This document shows, one piece after another, positions 9,483-25,408 of a DNA stretch of 32,500 bases. The notes below the pieces were generated by a model that did no database searches, was not told the origin of the DNA, and saw only the letters and a list, made by a program, of their open reading frames with translations. Position 1 is the first letter of the stretch, and every line of letters starts with the position of its first letter. Both the position numbers and the translations under genes were made by a program. The DNA comes from Chromera velia (lineage: Eukaryota > Sar > Chromeraceae), in assembly GCA_018398765.1 (NCBI GenBank), contig JAHBMJ010001716.1, forward strand, positions 75,459 through 107,958, written 5' to 3'.

Positions 9483-11572
9483 TTAAAAACACAGACTGAC
9501 AGTGACTTTCATGAGAAAAGGTGTCTTGTCAAACTTCTCCTTGAGCAGCGCCAGACCCATGTCATGTACGTCTTTCATAATGCACGCCAGTGACGGCTGG
9601 ATGCGATCCTGGAGGTTGCTGAACTCGTAACCTGCACACACAAGGTATACGATTGTGAAGGCCAGAGAACGCAAATCAAATGCAAATCAGCGACCCATTA
9701 TAAAACTCTTGATACAGAATCAAATGTCCAATCCCCAAAAATGGACTGCCTTACTCTTCTAAGTATGCCGGACCAGGCCGGGCCTAGCCAGGGTCGGGGC
9801 CACCCGTCGCCTGCGTCACCCGGATAGATGGAAGTCATGGTTGGAGCAAGACGATGGAGGCCGAAAAGAGCGAACGCTAGGGTATCTGGTCCTTCAAAGT
9901 GGACTACCCTGCTCGTTTCATTGTACCGATGGGAGATGTGATACTCTTTTATTCTTATTTCTAATCTTTTCTCCAACAAATATCGATAAGACCCTCTTTG
10001 GGCCCTCTCTGGTTCTTATGGACAAAACTGAGCTGATTTGTCCATAAGAAGGAGGGGTCAAAAAATAATTTTCTTTGGACGGAACAAAAGAATGCTTATT
10101 TTGATGTAATTAAGCGATTCTGACAACTTTTTTTTTTGTCCAAAGAAAAAAAAATTTTGACCTCTCCTTCTTATGGACCAATCAGCCCAGTTTTGTTTAT
10201 AAGAACCGAAGAGGGCCCAAGGAGGGTCTTATGGACATTCATTGGAGAAAAGATTGGAAATAAGAATAAAAGAGCATCACATCAGTCTATTCTCCCATCG
10301 GTATAATGAGACGAGCAGGGCAGTCTATTTTAAAAGACCAGATACCCCAGTGTTCGCTCTTTTCAGCCTCTGTCGTCTTGCTCCATGACTTCCATCTGTC
10401 CGGGTGATGCGGGTGGCAGGCGGCCCCGACCTTGGCCGGGCCCGGCGGGCTCCGGCCCATAGATGGCCGCCCGGCGGCCACAAATGTACTGAACACTGGT
10501 GTAAGTCCACCAAGGCCTTGCTACTCGCCCTTGCCTGCCCTTCGGCTATCACTCTGGAGCTAGCACCTGCAGTGCGTGTGCGGACGACCTTGCCTCAGGC
10601 CACGGCCCTCCAAAACAGGGGGGGATTGGGAGATGGAGAGGGGGGGGGAATGGAGAAGATAAGGAAAGATTTACGTAAAACCTCATCCGATCAACTCCAT
10701 GCAGCAACTTGAAGTTCTTGCGCTACCAGATGTTAGGGAATAGAATGAAAAAGAGAGAACTGACCCCAAGAAAGAATTTTTACAACGTCTTTGGTAACCG
10801 TTGCCCCCTATCACTCATCCACCAACACGTTGATCCCGTTCACTATCCTGGCCGAAAGCCCCATGGGTGTGTCTCTTTTAGTGTAGGCATACGCAAATGC
10901 CATTGCCTACATACAAGGAATCATTCACAGAGTACGGAGGATAGACCAATCATGCTGATATTTTGTCCGAAGGGGTAATGATGTGCAAGAGCTCACACTA
11001 AAATGAAGGGGCAAAGAGTAAAGACGAGACGGGTCCAGTGAGTTGGTCAAAGCCGATCAAAGCAGAGACTATCACTTGCATGCCCTGAGACCAACCTGTA
11101 TAGTTAACACTACGTGCTCCTTGGTGATTGTGCAAAGAAAAGGCTTTCCAGACATATCGTGAAGTCCAGCCACATGCAGTATCACTGCACTGTTGATGTT
11201 GTCCAGGCGGATGAGAGAGATGGTCTGGCTGAAACTGGCGATATCAAAGCGGGAGGGGAAGGAGAAAAGGTGGAGAGGAACAAGAGATGTAGCAACTTTT
11301 GCTTCCTTTGTCTGGATCTTTGTCACATTCATTTCAACTCCCAACTCTTGCCTGCCCACAAATTCCTCCCCCTTCTGGAGGACCATGAATTCCCGGAGCC
11401 CCGGGAGAAGGGTGTTCTCATGAAATTCTTTGCCTTCCTTGGAACAGAGATTTTTGAAGATGGTTACAAAATTGTCCCAAACATCTTTATTCCCTCCCTC
11501 TCCAAGAAAAGACCGAATCCATTCTGTACATTCCCTTAGACGCACGATAGATGGATCTGGCCCATCCATGGT
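9483..11572 (-). pseudogene. Exon-like remains of an unrecognised gene, split by a fold-back element
   Basis: Three coding-like blocks lie on the minus strand. Block 1, 11572 to 11096: 159 codons between a TTGCAG acceptor and a GTTGGT donor, phase 0 at both ends, starting TMDGPDPSIVRL. Block 2, 10906 to 10815: acceptor GTATGTAG, 30 codons including GLSARIVNGINVLVDE, then a GTGATA donor. Block 3, 9631 to about 9483: acceptor TGTGCAG, 49 codons including LLKEKFDKTPFLMKVTV, then TAA. Blocks 1 and 2 agree in phase; blocks 2 and 3 do not, and a fold-back element sits between them. Block 2 is faintly like the early part of chorein/VPS13-type lipid-transfer proteins, but too weakly to name. No start or P-loop-type motif is visible. 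A broken gene copy is my preferred reading; a live gene with unseen exons is possible. Confidence 0.4.
9767..10459. mobile_element. Fold-back (long inverted repeat) element, about 0.7 kb
   Basis: The left arm (9767-10080) and right arm (10138-10459) are imperfect reverse complements over about 300 bases, with a loop of some 57 bases. Matching landmarks include CTTTGGAC against GTCCAAAG at the loop, GACCCTC/GAGGGTC further out, the GAAGTCATG block, and a GC-rich outer end (GGTCGGGGCC against its complement). No transposase is present. Target-site duplications are not evident and the outer ends differ, so the exact limits are uncertain. It lies between coding-like blocks of the minus-strand relic. 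Confidence 0.75.
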
Positions 11573-11794
11573 CTGCAAGGTTTATGTGCTTCTGATCAAG
11601 CCCAGCTGCGAAGAGACTGAGTTGACTCTTCAGAAAAGAAACACGATAGCACCGTTTGGTCTGCAGTTGGGAAAACAAAAAATGGGGAAATATGGTTTGG
11701 AGGAAGCCTTTCTGTACACAGCAATGCACGGGATGGGAAGTGAAGACGTCTTTCCGGAATATACAACCCTGTACGGATCAGGAGCAGAAACCCG

Positions 11795-12000
11795 TTTCTC
11801 TTTGCATGAATACTTCTCATGCATGCATTCTTTCTCATGCATGCATGCATGCATGCATGCGAATAATTAAAATCATCGGTGTGGGGCGTGCATCAATTTA
11901 TAGGATAGCGCGTGCGTCAATGTATTGCTACTTGCCGTATATGGCTTCCAACTGCATGTATGTATGGGCCGCATGGCTTGCAACTGCATGGCTTCTCATG
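11795..12000. repeat. GCAT-rich spacer
   Basis: Repeated TGCATGCA motifs occur at 11803-11861, and three copies of a GCGTGCRTCAAT-like word occur at about 11886, 11909 and 12289. There is no coding character. The region separates the minus-strand relic from the inverted-repeat element that starts near 12001. Confidence 0.5.
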
Positions 12001-12236
12001 CACACCTTCCTGAACCTAACTACCACTTGAAAGTTTAAGCCGCATTTTTGGATAAGCTTGAAAGTCCGCGCCGCAGGCGTGGATCATTTACGGTGTTTTG
12101 AAAGCCAAAGCTGCATATCTGGACGGTGTCTTGAACATCTATGCCGCAGACATGCATGGTCTCTTGAAAAACAATGCCACAGATAGAGATCATCTTGATT
12201 ATATTTTTTCAAGTGGTACTTAGGTTCAAGGAGGTA
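12001..12236. mobile_element. Candidate miniature inverted-repeat element with an internal 33 bp tandem repeat
   Basis: The ends are inverted repeats of about 30 bases: CCTGAACCTAACTACCACTT on the left against the complement of AAGTGGTACTTAGGTTCAAG on the right. CTCATG flanks both ends (11995-12000 and 12237-12242), a possible 6 bp target duplication, although CTCATG also occurs nearby at 12264. Inside are about five degenerate 31-33 bp units beginning TTGAAA. The last three translate as 11-residue units with a shared Leu and paired Ala pattern (LKAKAAYLDG, LNIYAADMHG, LLKNNATDRD). No transposase is present. Confidence 0.55.
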
Positions 12237-12675
12237 CTCATGCTTGCGAGGCCCTAGGCTTCTCATGTGTATAGCTATTAATAGATCGGCGTGCGTCAAT
12301 GATATATCATTACTGCATGCTTTTCAATTAGTATTTCATGTCTCTCAAACATACACCTTGAATCCGCCTGGACTTCTGTCATCTCAAGCCATCTCAAGCC
12401 ACATGATGGTACATAACATCATATGACATAAGTGAGTACAGTTTTTTTGATATGGGACAAGTGTCAAGCTTCCTCTCCTGCTGATAGTTTGCGTCGATTT
12501 TTTTACTTTTGAAGAACAGACGACGTTAGGTGAAGTGTCCCTAATTAAGATGTGAGGGGCATCCCTCGTATATACCAGTTTATCTTCTCTTCTGTTTGTT
12601 TGGAACATGACCGTCGTAGGGCTCCTGTTCTTGATTTGTCTGCTACCTTTTTTTTGTTACGACTTTTCCCTCAGC

Positions 12676-15201
12676 ATGTCTGCTCAATACAAGCAAATTC
12701 CTCTGTCAAAACTCGAGCAAGCTTTTTAAAAGTTTCGGCACAGAGGACAGAAGCGATTCAAGAAGGGCAAGGAGGAGCAGAACGTGAGTCGGAGAGGTCT
12801 CTGTTACTCTTCTCATCCGCGACTGTAGGTCGACTTGAGATAAGAATACAGTTATATTTTTGAGCTTCGTGTGGTTCACAGCGAAACATCAGGCCTGGTA
12901 AACTGCAGTGTGTAGGTATTGTGCCCTCGGTAAATTGTCATTTGTTCCTGGTAGTTCCTAGCTTTTGTCAGCACTTATCTCTTTATTGTTAATGGATATG
13001 TGGCGATCCAGTCACTGTGGCGAACGCACTTTGTAATATTGTTTATGTATGTTGGTCCTAATTTTCAGTTAGGTAGAGTGTGTTGATCCTGGCGAGTTCA
13101 AGAATACGGAAAAGATTCTCGTCACAGTGAAAAAGTGGGAAGTCAAAAAGACTGGTACCCTCTCAAAAGGGGACTTAAAATGGCTTTGAGACGTCGTAGG
13201 ACATCGCATTCCACAGTCAGTCTAATTTTCCAAAGTTGTGAAGTCAAAATACTGTGTGTTTCTGTACACTTTTACCATTTTTTCATTTTTTTTCTTCATT
13301 CTCTATTTTAAGCTCTGCCTTTTCTGTTCCATTTTTTTTGCTGTCACCATTTTGATTGATATCGTGTCAGATGTTTAGCTCGTACCATCCTATGCCTTTT
13401 GGCTTCTCCTTCTTTGTATGAAAGCTTGTGACAAAGCCCTTGAAAGCATCAATTTTTCGGGGATACAAAGAGATACGAAATAGGTTTTTATAAATTCCTT
13501 TCTACAGGTTCTTGCCTGGTGACGGCTTTCGCTCGTAAATGATGGATGCGGTGTGAAAAATGCAGCACGCCACTACAGTACGACCTGCTCAATCATCTGA
13601 AGGCAGCCAGCATCTCGACTCTTCCAGTGAGTTTCACGTCAAATTTGAGGTCCACTGCTTTTCTTTCTCATTTGCACGTCTTGAGAATTACGCTTAACCT
13701 CTCATGCATGATGCAACTGTCTTCGGATACCTAAAATCTCTATTTTTCCTCTAGTTTCATATTCGATCCATATTTGATCCTTCTTTGACTATCTTCGAGT
13801 ATCTTCGATGGTAAAAGAAATATCATTGCTCCGCTGAGCCAACCTAAAACATACGTTCACAGCTTCATTTATTTATGTTCATGTGTTGTAGGTGAGTGTC
13901 TGCACGAGTTCATTAAAGCCCACCCAGTACAGTTCGGGCAACGACGGGACGTGGACGAAAAGACTGGAGAATTCAATGAACAGAAACACCAGGATAACCT
14001 CCTGCTAGATCCGCGTATGTCAGCGGGTTATGTTAGTGCGCGCGGAGGTGGACGGACGCGCGGGCCACTGCACGCGCGACGCCCGCCGCCGCCGCCTATG
14101 ATGATCTAACGATTTGCATGCGCGAGTCGATACATGCATGCATGCAGATTTCATTCATGTACATGCAGACGTGAATGATTGAATGATTGCCTCTTCGTGA
14201 CAACAGTGAACGAAGAGACCCGATTCATGACAGTCGGTAATTAGCCGAATGAGAGACAGCCGATTCTGTGTGTATGTGACGTGTCGATCCGAATAGTCGC
14301 ATCCTCTCGATCGACACAATGTAGACGGCGACAGATTGAGAAGATAGAAGTCGGAATGCTTGGATTAAGGTCAGTCCTTCTAGATCCAGACTTCTTGACG
14401 TTGAATGCTCTGAGTACACTGCTTCTACTATCATTGCTTTGTACTTAGCCTAGCGCTGTCGGCTTGCTTCCTAGCCTACTTCCTCCAGTCTCAGTTCCTG
14501 TGTACAGACTGTTGCGCCGATGTCTGACTCAGGCCCGAACCCTAACAGGTTAGCCTACCTGTTGTTTGTATTTTGATGACCCTGAGAAGCAGTAAGGGCT
14601 GTCAGGGGATGCCATCAAGCAGGGAGACCTTTTATTGACAAAGACGGATGATGAAGATGGTCTGACCCCCTTCTGGATTGGCAAGGTTGGTCGATCATGT
14701 CTCGTCATACTTGATTACAGCCTGCAAGTGGCTAACCTGGCTCCACTTCCATGTTCATGCTTCTTGCAAAAAAAAACTAATTAAACACATTGAAAGTACG
14801 TCAAGCTGGATTCAGTCTGCGGATTTTATGATCGAGAAGAATAGAGAGTGTTGTCGCTTCACATTTCTTTGTAGGTGAACAGTGTCATTGATGCCGAGAC
14901 CGTGAATTTGACCTGGATGGGCAACACCTCCAATGACATCTTTAGAACTCAGAGAGTCTCCTTCCCTCCGCATAAACAAAATTGGGAAGTCTCTAAAATA
15001 GTATGTTGGGGTTTCAAGCTGACTGCACAGAAGCAGCTTCTCTTTTCTTTGCTGAACGTTGTTTATGACTGGTACCCTGATTTCCTATGGAAGAGATTTG
15101 CCTCCAGTGTTCGGGGAAAGAAGTGGATGGTCAATCAGATGGAATCAGAGGGAAACAAAGAAGTGGATGGTCAAAATTTGTATGGCAGCCTATGTTTCTA
15201 G
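12676..15201 (+). pseudogene. Decayed transposon-type gene with chromatin-binding-like C-terminus
   Basis: Coding pieces lie in order on one strand. 12676-12783: MSAQYKQIPLSKLEQAF, then in-frame TAA at 12727, then a basic stretch, then a GTGAGT donor. 13073-13189: VDPGEFKNTEKILVTV and more, ending TGA. About 13546-13626: a CEKC motif and a GTGAGT donor. 13892-14013: an acceptor and a charged segment (two frames are open). 14606-14685: GDLLLTKTDDEDGLTPFWIG, GTTGGT donor. 14875-15201: starts in matching phase 0, VNSVIDAETVNLTWMGNT, then VCWGFKLT, ending TAG. The junction FWIGK-VNSV followed by TWMGNT and a WGF-LT motif is the pattern I know from C-terminal tails of transposon-borne proteins in eukaryotes, where a small barrel domain is followed by a conserved Trp-Gly-Phe segment. 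That assignment is from memory. The stop codons indicate a dead copy. A 29 bp near-duplicate near 15118-15172 adds to the decay. Confidence 0.5.
14030..14120. other. GC-rich CGC-dense block
   Basis: A short island of CGCG-type words (GGACGCGCGGGCC, then GCCGCC repeats) lies inside the transposon relic. It resembles the GC-rich block at 21690-21790 in composition. I see no coding function; it may be an intron or insertion. Confidence 0.35.
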
Positions 15202-15743
15202 AAATGATATAAAAAATCTGTTTTATAGTTCTTTTTCTATCGTTACAACGTCTTCTTACACAAAGTTTCAGCTTCTAACTCCTTACCAATTATGAGAACG
15301 AGTTTTTTGCGGAAATGCGCCGCTTTAGGGGGGCAAAAAGCACCCCACTCACCCCTGGCATGCGTTATAGCTCCGCCTGAGCGTTTTCTGAGCTGACTTT
15401 TCTCACGATGACGAATACTAAAATAAAAGAACAAGAATAAGTAAACTTTGAATCATGATCATTCCTATTACTAGGATCATCATCATACTTTGAATACCCC
15501 TTATCAATCCAGAACCTAGTTCGTAACTAGATTCATAATTCATTGTCAATGGTCCTAGCAATGGTCAAGTACAGATTGTCAACTTGAAACGTCCCGGGCC
15601 CAATCTACCAATCCTGCCCCAAATCCTGCCGGCAATCCAGCTTGGTACCAATTGAGATTGGCCTCAAAATGGCCCATAGAAGTTTCAAAGAACGAATTTG
15701 AATCTGAATCGAATTCTGAATCGGCAGCATTACAAAAAATGTG
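15202..15743. other. Spacer between transposon relic and the large minus-strand gene, no gene seen
   Basis: AT-rich unique sequence, then a GAATTTGAATCTGAATCG-type low-complexity stretch near 15695-15725 that lies just past the stop codon of the minus-strand gene and is probably its 3' untranslated region. No canonical AATAAA was identified with confidence. Confidence 0.4.
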
Positions 15744-21453
<5,710 letters not shown>

Positions 21454-22227
21454 GCAGCAGATCAGCTAGGCAAAATGGAAAGAAAATTCAGTCTGCCATC
21501 GAGACTTGGTTGCTCCGAGACAAGCAACTGGAATCCACCTGTTGCTAATCGAATAAGAAACAAAGCAGGCAGCGCATAAGTGACCAGACTCCTCTTCACG
21601 CCGGTGCCATACAGCTCCAATGCAGCATATTGTAGCATAAACTTGCCATAAAGTGCAGCCAGACAAGAATTTCTCCATGATGGATCTGGAGGATGGTGGA
21701 GGTCCATGCGACGTCGGGGGCCGACCATGCACGCGGGCCTATAGCTCGCGTCGCGGCGGTGGACGTCGAGCGCGGAGACACCCCGCGCTTCGTGGGTCTG
21801 CATGACACCCTGCATGCGCATGCAGACTGCATGTTTTTGGCTCGGCAGAGACGGCGAACGCGCCCAACATGTCCGATTGTGTTTCCAATGTGTGTCCTAC
21901 ATCGAGAAGAACCAGAACATACCAGAACATGCCAGGACCCACCACAACCAACACACAGCAGAGAGAACCAGAACCAGGACAAGAACCAAAATCAGAACAG
22001 AGGCGATCGCGCGCGGGCCCGCGCGGGGCTCTTCGCGTCCTGTAGGAGACAGCTTTCGTGTCCCAAAAGGCGCTGCCCAAATCTGCACAAGAAATAAAAC
22101 AAATGCTTGATCAGGCAAGCTGCCTGCAACCACACGCCATCAGAACGTCAACTTGAAGGAAAGTTTCCAAGCTTAATTCTGTGAGTAAACCGTGTTGCCT
22201 CTTCCACTAGCTCTTCCGAGATCCGCA
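21454..22227. promoter_or_regulatory. Divergent intergenic region with GC-rich block, candidate shared promoter
   Basis: The interval lies between the minus-strand start at 21453 and the plus-strand start at 22228, so the two genes are divergently arranged. It contains a CpG-dense block at about 21690-21790, an ACCAGAAC/CAAAATC low-complexity stretch at about 21905-22000, and a second GCGC-rich patch at 22005-22030. Several small open frames occur on both strands but none pairs with splice sites. No TATA or initiator motif is assigned. Regulatory function is inferred from position and composition. Confidence 0.35.
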
Positions 22228-22518
22228 ATGAAGCTGAACGCAGTGCTGTGCATTCTTCTTTCGCTGTTCAGCCTCTGCACAGTGTCTGCAGGGCCCGTCA
22301 CAGGCCTTGTTGCTGGTGGAACGACATATGCGGGCTGTTTGGCAATTTGCTGGACTGTTGGGGCATCTGCGATGACGCTGAGTGCCGTAGGGACTGGAGG
22401 TGCAACTGCTGCCTTTGCGCCTGCGGCTGGAACTTGGGGTGCTGCTGCTTGCACGAGCGGCTGTGCTGCCTTTGCCCAGGGGGTCGCCGGATTCGGCGCA
22501 TGCACCCCTACATTCTGA
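22228..22518 (+). CDS. Small secreted Ala/Gly/Cys-rich protein, 96 aa
   Basis: A single uninterrupted frame from ATG at 22228 to TGA at 22516-22518. Residues 1-20 form a textbook signal peptide: KLNAV, then the hydrophobic core LCILLSLFSLCTV, then a small-residue site before AGPV. The mature part is rich in Ala, Gly and Thr with paired Cys (AGCLAIC, AACTSGCAA, GACTP). The ordering AGPVTG, YAxC, C, a Gly/Ala core, C, C and a Pro/Thr end matches small secreted proteins that I recall from fungi and invertebrates, where the family has no established function. This is pattern memory, not an alignment. An upstream in-frame ATG at 22192 would bury the signal peptide, so the later start is chosen. 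Secretion is well supported; the role is unknown. Confidence 0.7.
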   Translation: MKLNAVLCILLSLFSLCTVSAGPVTGLVAGGTTYAGCLAICWTVGASAMTLSAVGTGGATAAFAPAAGTWGAAACTSGCAAFAQGVAGFGACTPTF

Positions 22519-22871
22519 CGAGTGGCGGTTGCTCTCTTCGGAAACTGTAAGTCATGAGGGAGCAGTTCCCTGTCATGTCTGGTAGTGCTGTCTCGCAGTC
22601 TCCCTGTTCCGGAACTGAAACATCCCGTCTCCTTCAGTCTCGATTCTCTTTCCACCGTATGTCTTCAACTGTCTTTCTCTCAACATCTGCCCTTTTTCTT
22701 GTGAGCCTTCGCTGACATTATGCTCTCTTGCGTTGTGTCCACCTGCATGGGTCATTTCCCTCATTACTAGGGGCTTCTTTGCCCCTCTCGTTCCCTTTAC
22801 CAGCTCGCAGTTTCATGCACACCTGTCAAACTTCCCCTCTTCCTCTTTTCTCGTTGCGAATCTCTGTGCAG

Positions 22872-23401
22872 CGTACCTGATCTGCATGACATCGTCCTCC
22901 TCGTCGTCTGCACTAACAGTGCTGTGTTTCATCGTCAAGAAAGTCACCGAGAACAAGTTGAACGGTTCCCTCTTCCACATCAACAAAGCCAGCAGCAACA
23001 GACTCTGCACGCACACGACAAGAAGGCCACGCGCATCTGCCTCATCCACTAGAACCAGATTCTCCATAAGTCCAATGGCAAGACCATCACACCCGTTCAT
23101 CATGGACATGCGTGGGCGATTATCTGGTCAACCAGAATCCTCTCATACATGCAAGACGGGTTTCCAAAGTTCATCCTGAAAGCGACCACAAAAGGACTAG
23201 AGAATGACAGCCGGCGTGATCGAAAATTTTGTTCTGCCTTGCTTTCTCCAGACGGTTGTGATGCATGCAACATTTTTGACGGGCTTGGCTGTATGCGCTG
23301 TGAGGAAGAGCGTGTGTGGAATGATAAATGAGAAACATCATGTTGTTATGGATCCTGCGTTGCCAGCGCGATACTTGAAGAATCCATGTATGGTGACTTG
23401 A
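22872..23401 (+). CDS. Possible exons of an unrecognised gene (low confidence)
   Basis: After a CTGTGCAG acceptor at 22871 an open frame contains IVKKVTENKLNGSLFHINKA with strongly G/C-ending codons, so it looks coding. Farther on, a CTTTCTCCAG acceptor near 23251 opens a frame (TVVMHATFLTGLAVCAV..., ending TGA at 23401) with one hydrophobic stretch. The connection between them is not resolved and the frame between them is unclear. A competing minus-strand open frame overlaps the first segment. No family is recognised. Confidence 0.2.
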
Positions 23402-23466
23402 CAGGATCCGTTTTGATTGCATGTTCCGTCAGCGCGACTTTTCGTTTTTTTTTCTTTCGGTAAATC

Positions 23467-23730
23467 GTGTGTGTGAATCGGTATTCATCATCCACGTGGC
23501 ACGTGGTGCGCAGCAATGCGCCGCCATTATGCGTGGAGAAAACGAAAAGCATGATCTACGTATTGAACAAAGAGAAACAAATCGATCTTTATGTAGAAAA
23601 CATGCCATCCGGATCATCGCATTCCTCTCATTCTTCTGGTGTTTGTAGCTTTTTTGACTCCCTGCCGTTGTTAGAAAGAGACGCACTGGAGTTTGAATTT
23701 TACATCACTGTCATTGACACTGCAGGCTAG
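23467..23730 (+). CDS. Uncertain open frame, 87 aa
   Basis: An open frame contains VEKTKSMIYVLNKEKQIDLY and FFDSLPLLERDALEFEFYIT, ending TAG at 23728-23730. Composition is protein-like but codon use is less G/C-ending than in the clear genes, and no splice partner or signal is visible. It could be a last exon or a chance frame in AT-richer DNA. Confidence 0.15.
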   Translation: MCVNRYSSSTWHVVRSNAPPLCVEKTKSMIYVLNKEKQIDLYVENMPSGSSHSSHSSGVCSFFDSLPLLERDALEFEFYITVIDTAG

Positions 23731-23904
23731 CACTGCAGGTCAATAGAAAACTTCATGAGCACACACATCTATGCAAAGTATAATGCAGCGACTGTACCAA
23801 TAAAATCGATAAATGATAATCAATTGTGCTAGATGAGTCACTGGTAACTGCTTTTTCATGCAACTAGTTTTTTCAAGTCTTTCAGTAGCTATAAAGGCAT
23901 GACT

Positions 23905-24738
23905 GGCATGTTTAGTGACCATGTTTGATTTGATTATATTTGATTTGATTTGATTTGATTTGATTTGAGCTTTAACCTCAAATATTTGATATTTGAGGTA
24001 AGATTTGAGGTTAACCTCTTAGGGTTCCTCACTAAGTCACTGACTTACTGTCACTCTGATCATTTTTCTCATGACAATAGTTATCAGAACATTTCTGATG
24101 TGTGTTTCAAAAATTTAAAAAAATATATATAAAATTATAACTTATCAGTTCCATAAAAAAAATATGCCTGTGTGGCAGTGTATATACACTAGTCACTGAG
24201 ACTCACTCTAGTACTAATAGAGATTAAGAACGTAAAATTGATAGATTTAAAATTGCATATGACTTTTTGTTAATACGATAAAGTTACAGCACGTACCAAA
24301 ATTGAGGTGACAATCACTCAGCTTTATGGCACTTCCTTTTCCTCTTCTTCATGATCACTTTCTTCAATGTGTTCGGGCACCAGAAAAGTCAACACAGCTG
24401 TTCGGGAAAACGTTCAGCTGATCGGTTTACCTCTGCATGAAGTAAAAAGGGATGAAACGTTAATTTCAGTACAGCTCAAAACATTTTTTTTTTGAGAGCA
24501 AACCATCAAGATTTAGGTTTTTTCATTTAAATCAGTATGCGTGACGAATCGGTACTTGCAAAAGTTTTTTCAGGACCTTCATATTTGAGGTTGAAAGTCA
24601 TATTGATCAAATATTTGATCGTATTTGGATAGGTCTTTAAACACTAGGTCCTCCCTGACTGGATATTTGATTTGAGTTTAAGCCCTACCTCAAATCAAAT
24701 CAAATCAAATCAAATCAAACATGGTCACTAGGCATGTT
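23905..24738. repeat. 8 bp target-site duplication GGCATGTT flanking the hAT-type element
   Basis: GGCATGTT stands at 23905-23912 immediately before the left end TAGTGACC and again at 24731-24738 immediately after the right end GGTCACTA. An exact 8 bp duplication is the hallmark of hAT transposition. Confidence 0.85.
23913..24730. mobile_element. Non-autonomous hAT-type DNA transposon, 818 bp
   Basis: Terminal inverted repeats begin TAGTGACCATGTTTGATTTG on the left and end with the exact complement on the right. The first bases, TAGTG, fit the YARNG consensus of hAT termini, and the flanking duplication is 8 bp. The inverted repeat grades into (TTTGA)n pentamers and subterminal AAATATTTGA motifs, which recur inside near 23985 and 24605 and could be transposase-binding repeats. 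The interior is AT-rich with no transposase frame, so mobility would depend on an enzyme supplied elsewhere. On the minus strand a short acidic frame with VPEHIEESDHEEEEKEVP ends at 24324. It may be a captured C-terminal fragment or chance. Confidence 0.8.
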
Positions 24739-24907
24739 CAATAACTATTAAATCAAAATAATATATTACACTCATGATATGACTCATCATTATCATCATA
24801 CGCCATCGCCATCGGTCTATGCTAGCTAAATTAATTAAATTTCAAATACTTATCGTGCTAGTTGCAGAATGTGTAACTTCAGGTACAGCTTTAATTTACG
24901 AACGTAC

Positions 24908-25408
24908 TGCTTTGTCCCTCCTGTCCGGCCACCTTATGGCGTCCAGACAGAAGGTAAAGCAAGGATAAGAACCTTACAGAAGATCTAGAGAAGGAATGTG
25001 AGCAACACTCATTCAGGCAGCAGTTTATAGAAGGTTTAGCTCTAGAGCTATCTGGGATTCCAATCAGCTAGGTTCATTCTATCATTGCACAATCTCTACT
25101 TATACTCCCCTCTGGTCCTCTCTCTCAGAGTCTCAGACTCATGACAAACAGACATCAGACTCAAACGATGCTATCTGTTGCTTGAGTAACATATTATATA
25201 CTTGAATGCGAAGGTCAGACTCGACTTCAACAACTTTGATCGACGCGCGCGATACGTACATGCATGCAAGTTGATTGTGTATACACGTGGCGGCGGAGCA
25301 TGGCGTCGGCACGTGGGCTTATTCAGATACAGCGCATGCGAGGGTCCAGAGGGCGGCGCCACAGGGTAGAACTCCACAGAGGGCGGCACCACAGGGTAGG
25401 ACTCCACA
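24908..25408 (-). repeat. Long terminal repeat, 501 bp (3' LTR in the inferred orientation)
   Basis: It is near-identical to 28297-28804: about a dozen or more substitutions, mostly transitions, plus one 7 bp indel. Both strands begin TG and end CA (plus strand TGCTTTG...CTCCACA). On the minus strand GGGAGAGATC, a purine-rich tract suitable for plus-strand priming, abuts the outer TGTGGAG end, which orients the element on the minus strand. A minus-strand AGTATAAGTAGAG in mid-repeat (near 25104) fits a TATA-type promoter. Confidence 0.85.

Noticed and set aside
9698-10552. Minus-strand open frames of 69-93 codons
   Set aside because: They fall in the arms of the fold-back element and follow its symmetry, not splice signals or codon bias.
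24908-25408. Two independent solo LTRs flanking a host gene
   Set aside because: Neither LTR has its own flanking duplication, while GTAC brackets the pair. Not fully excluded, because four bases can match by chance.
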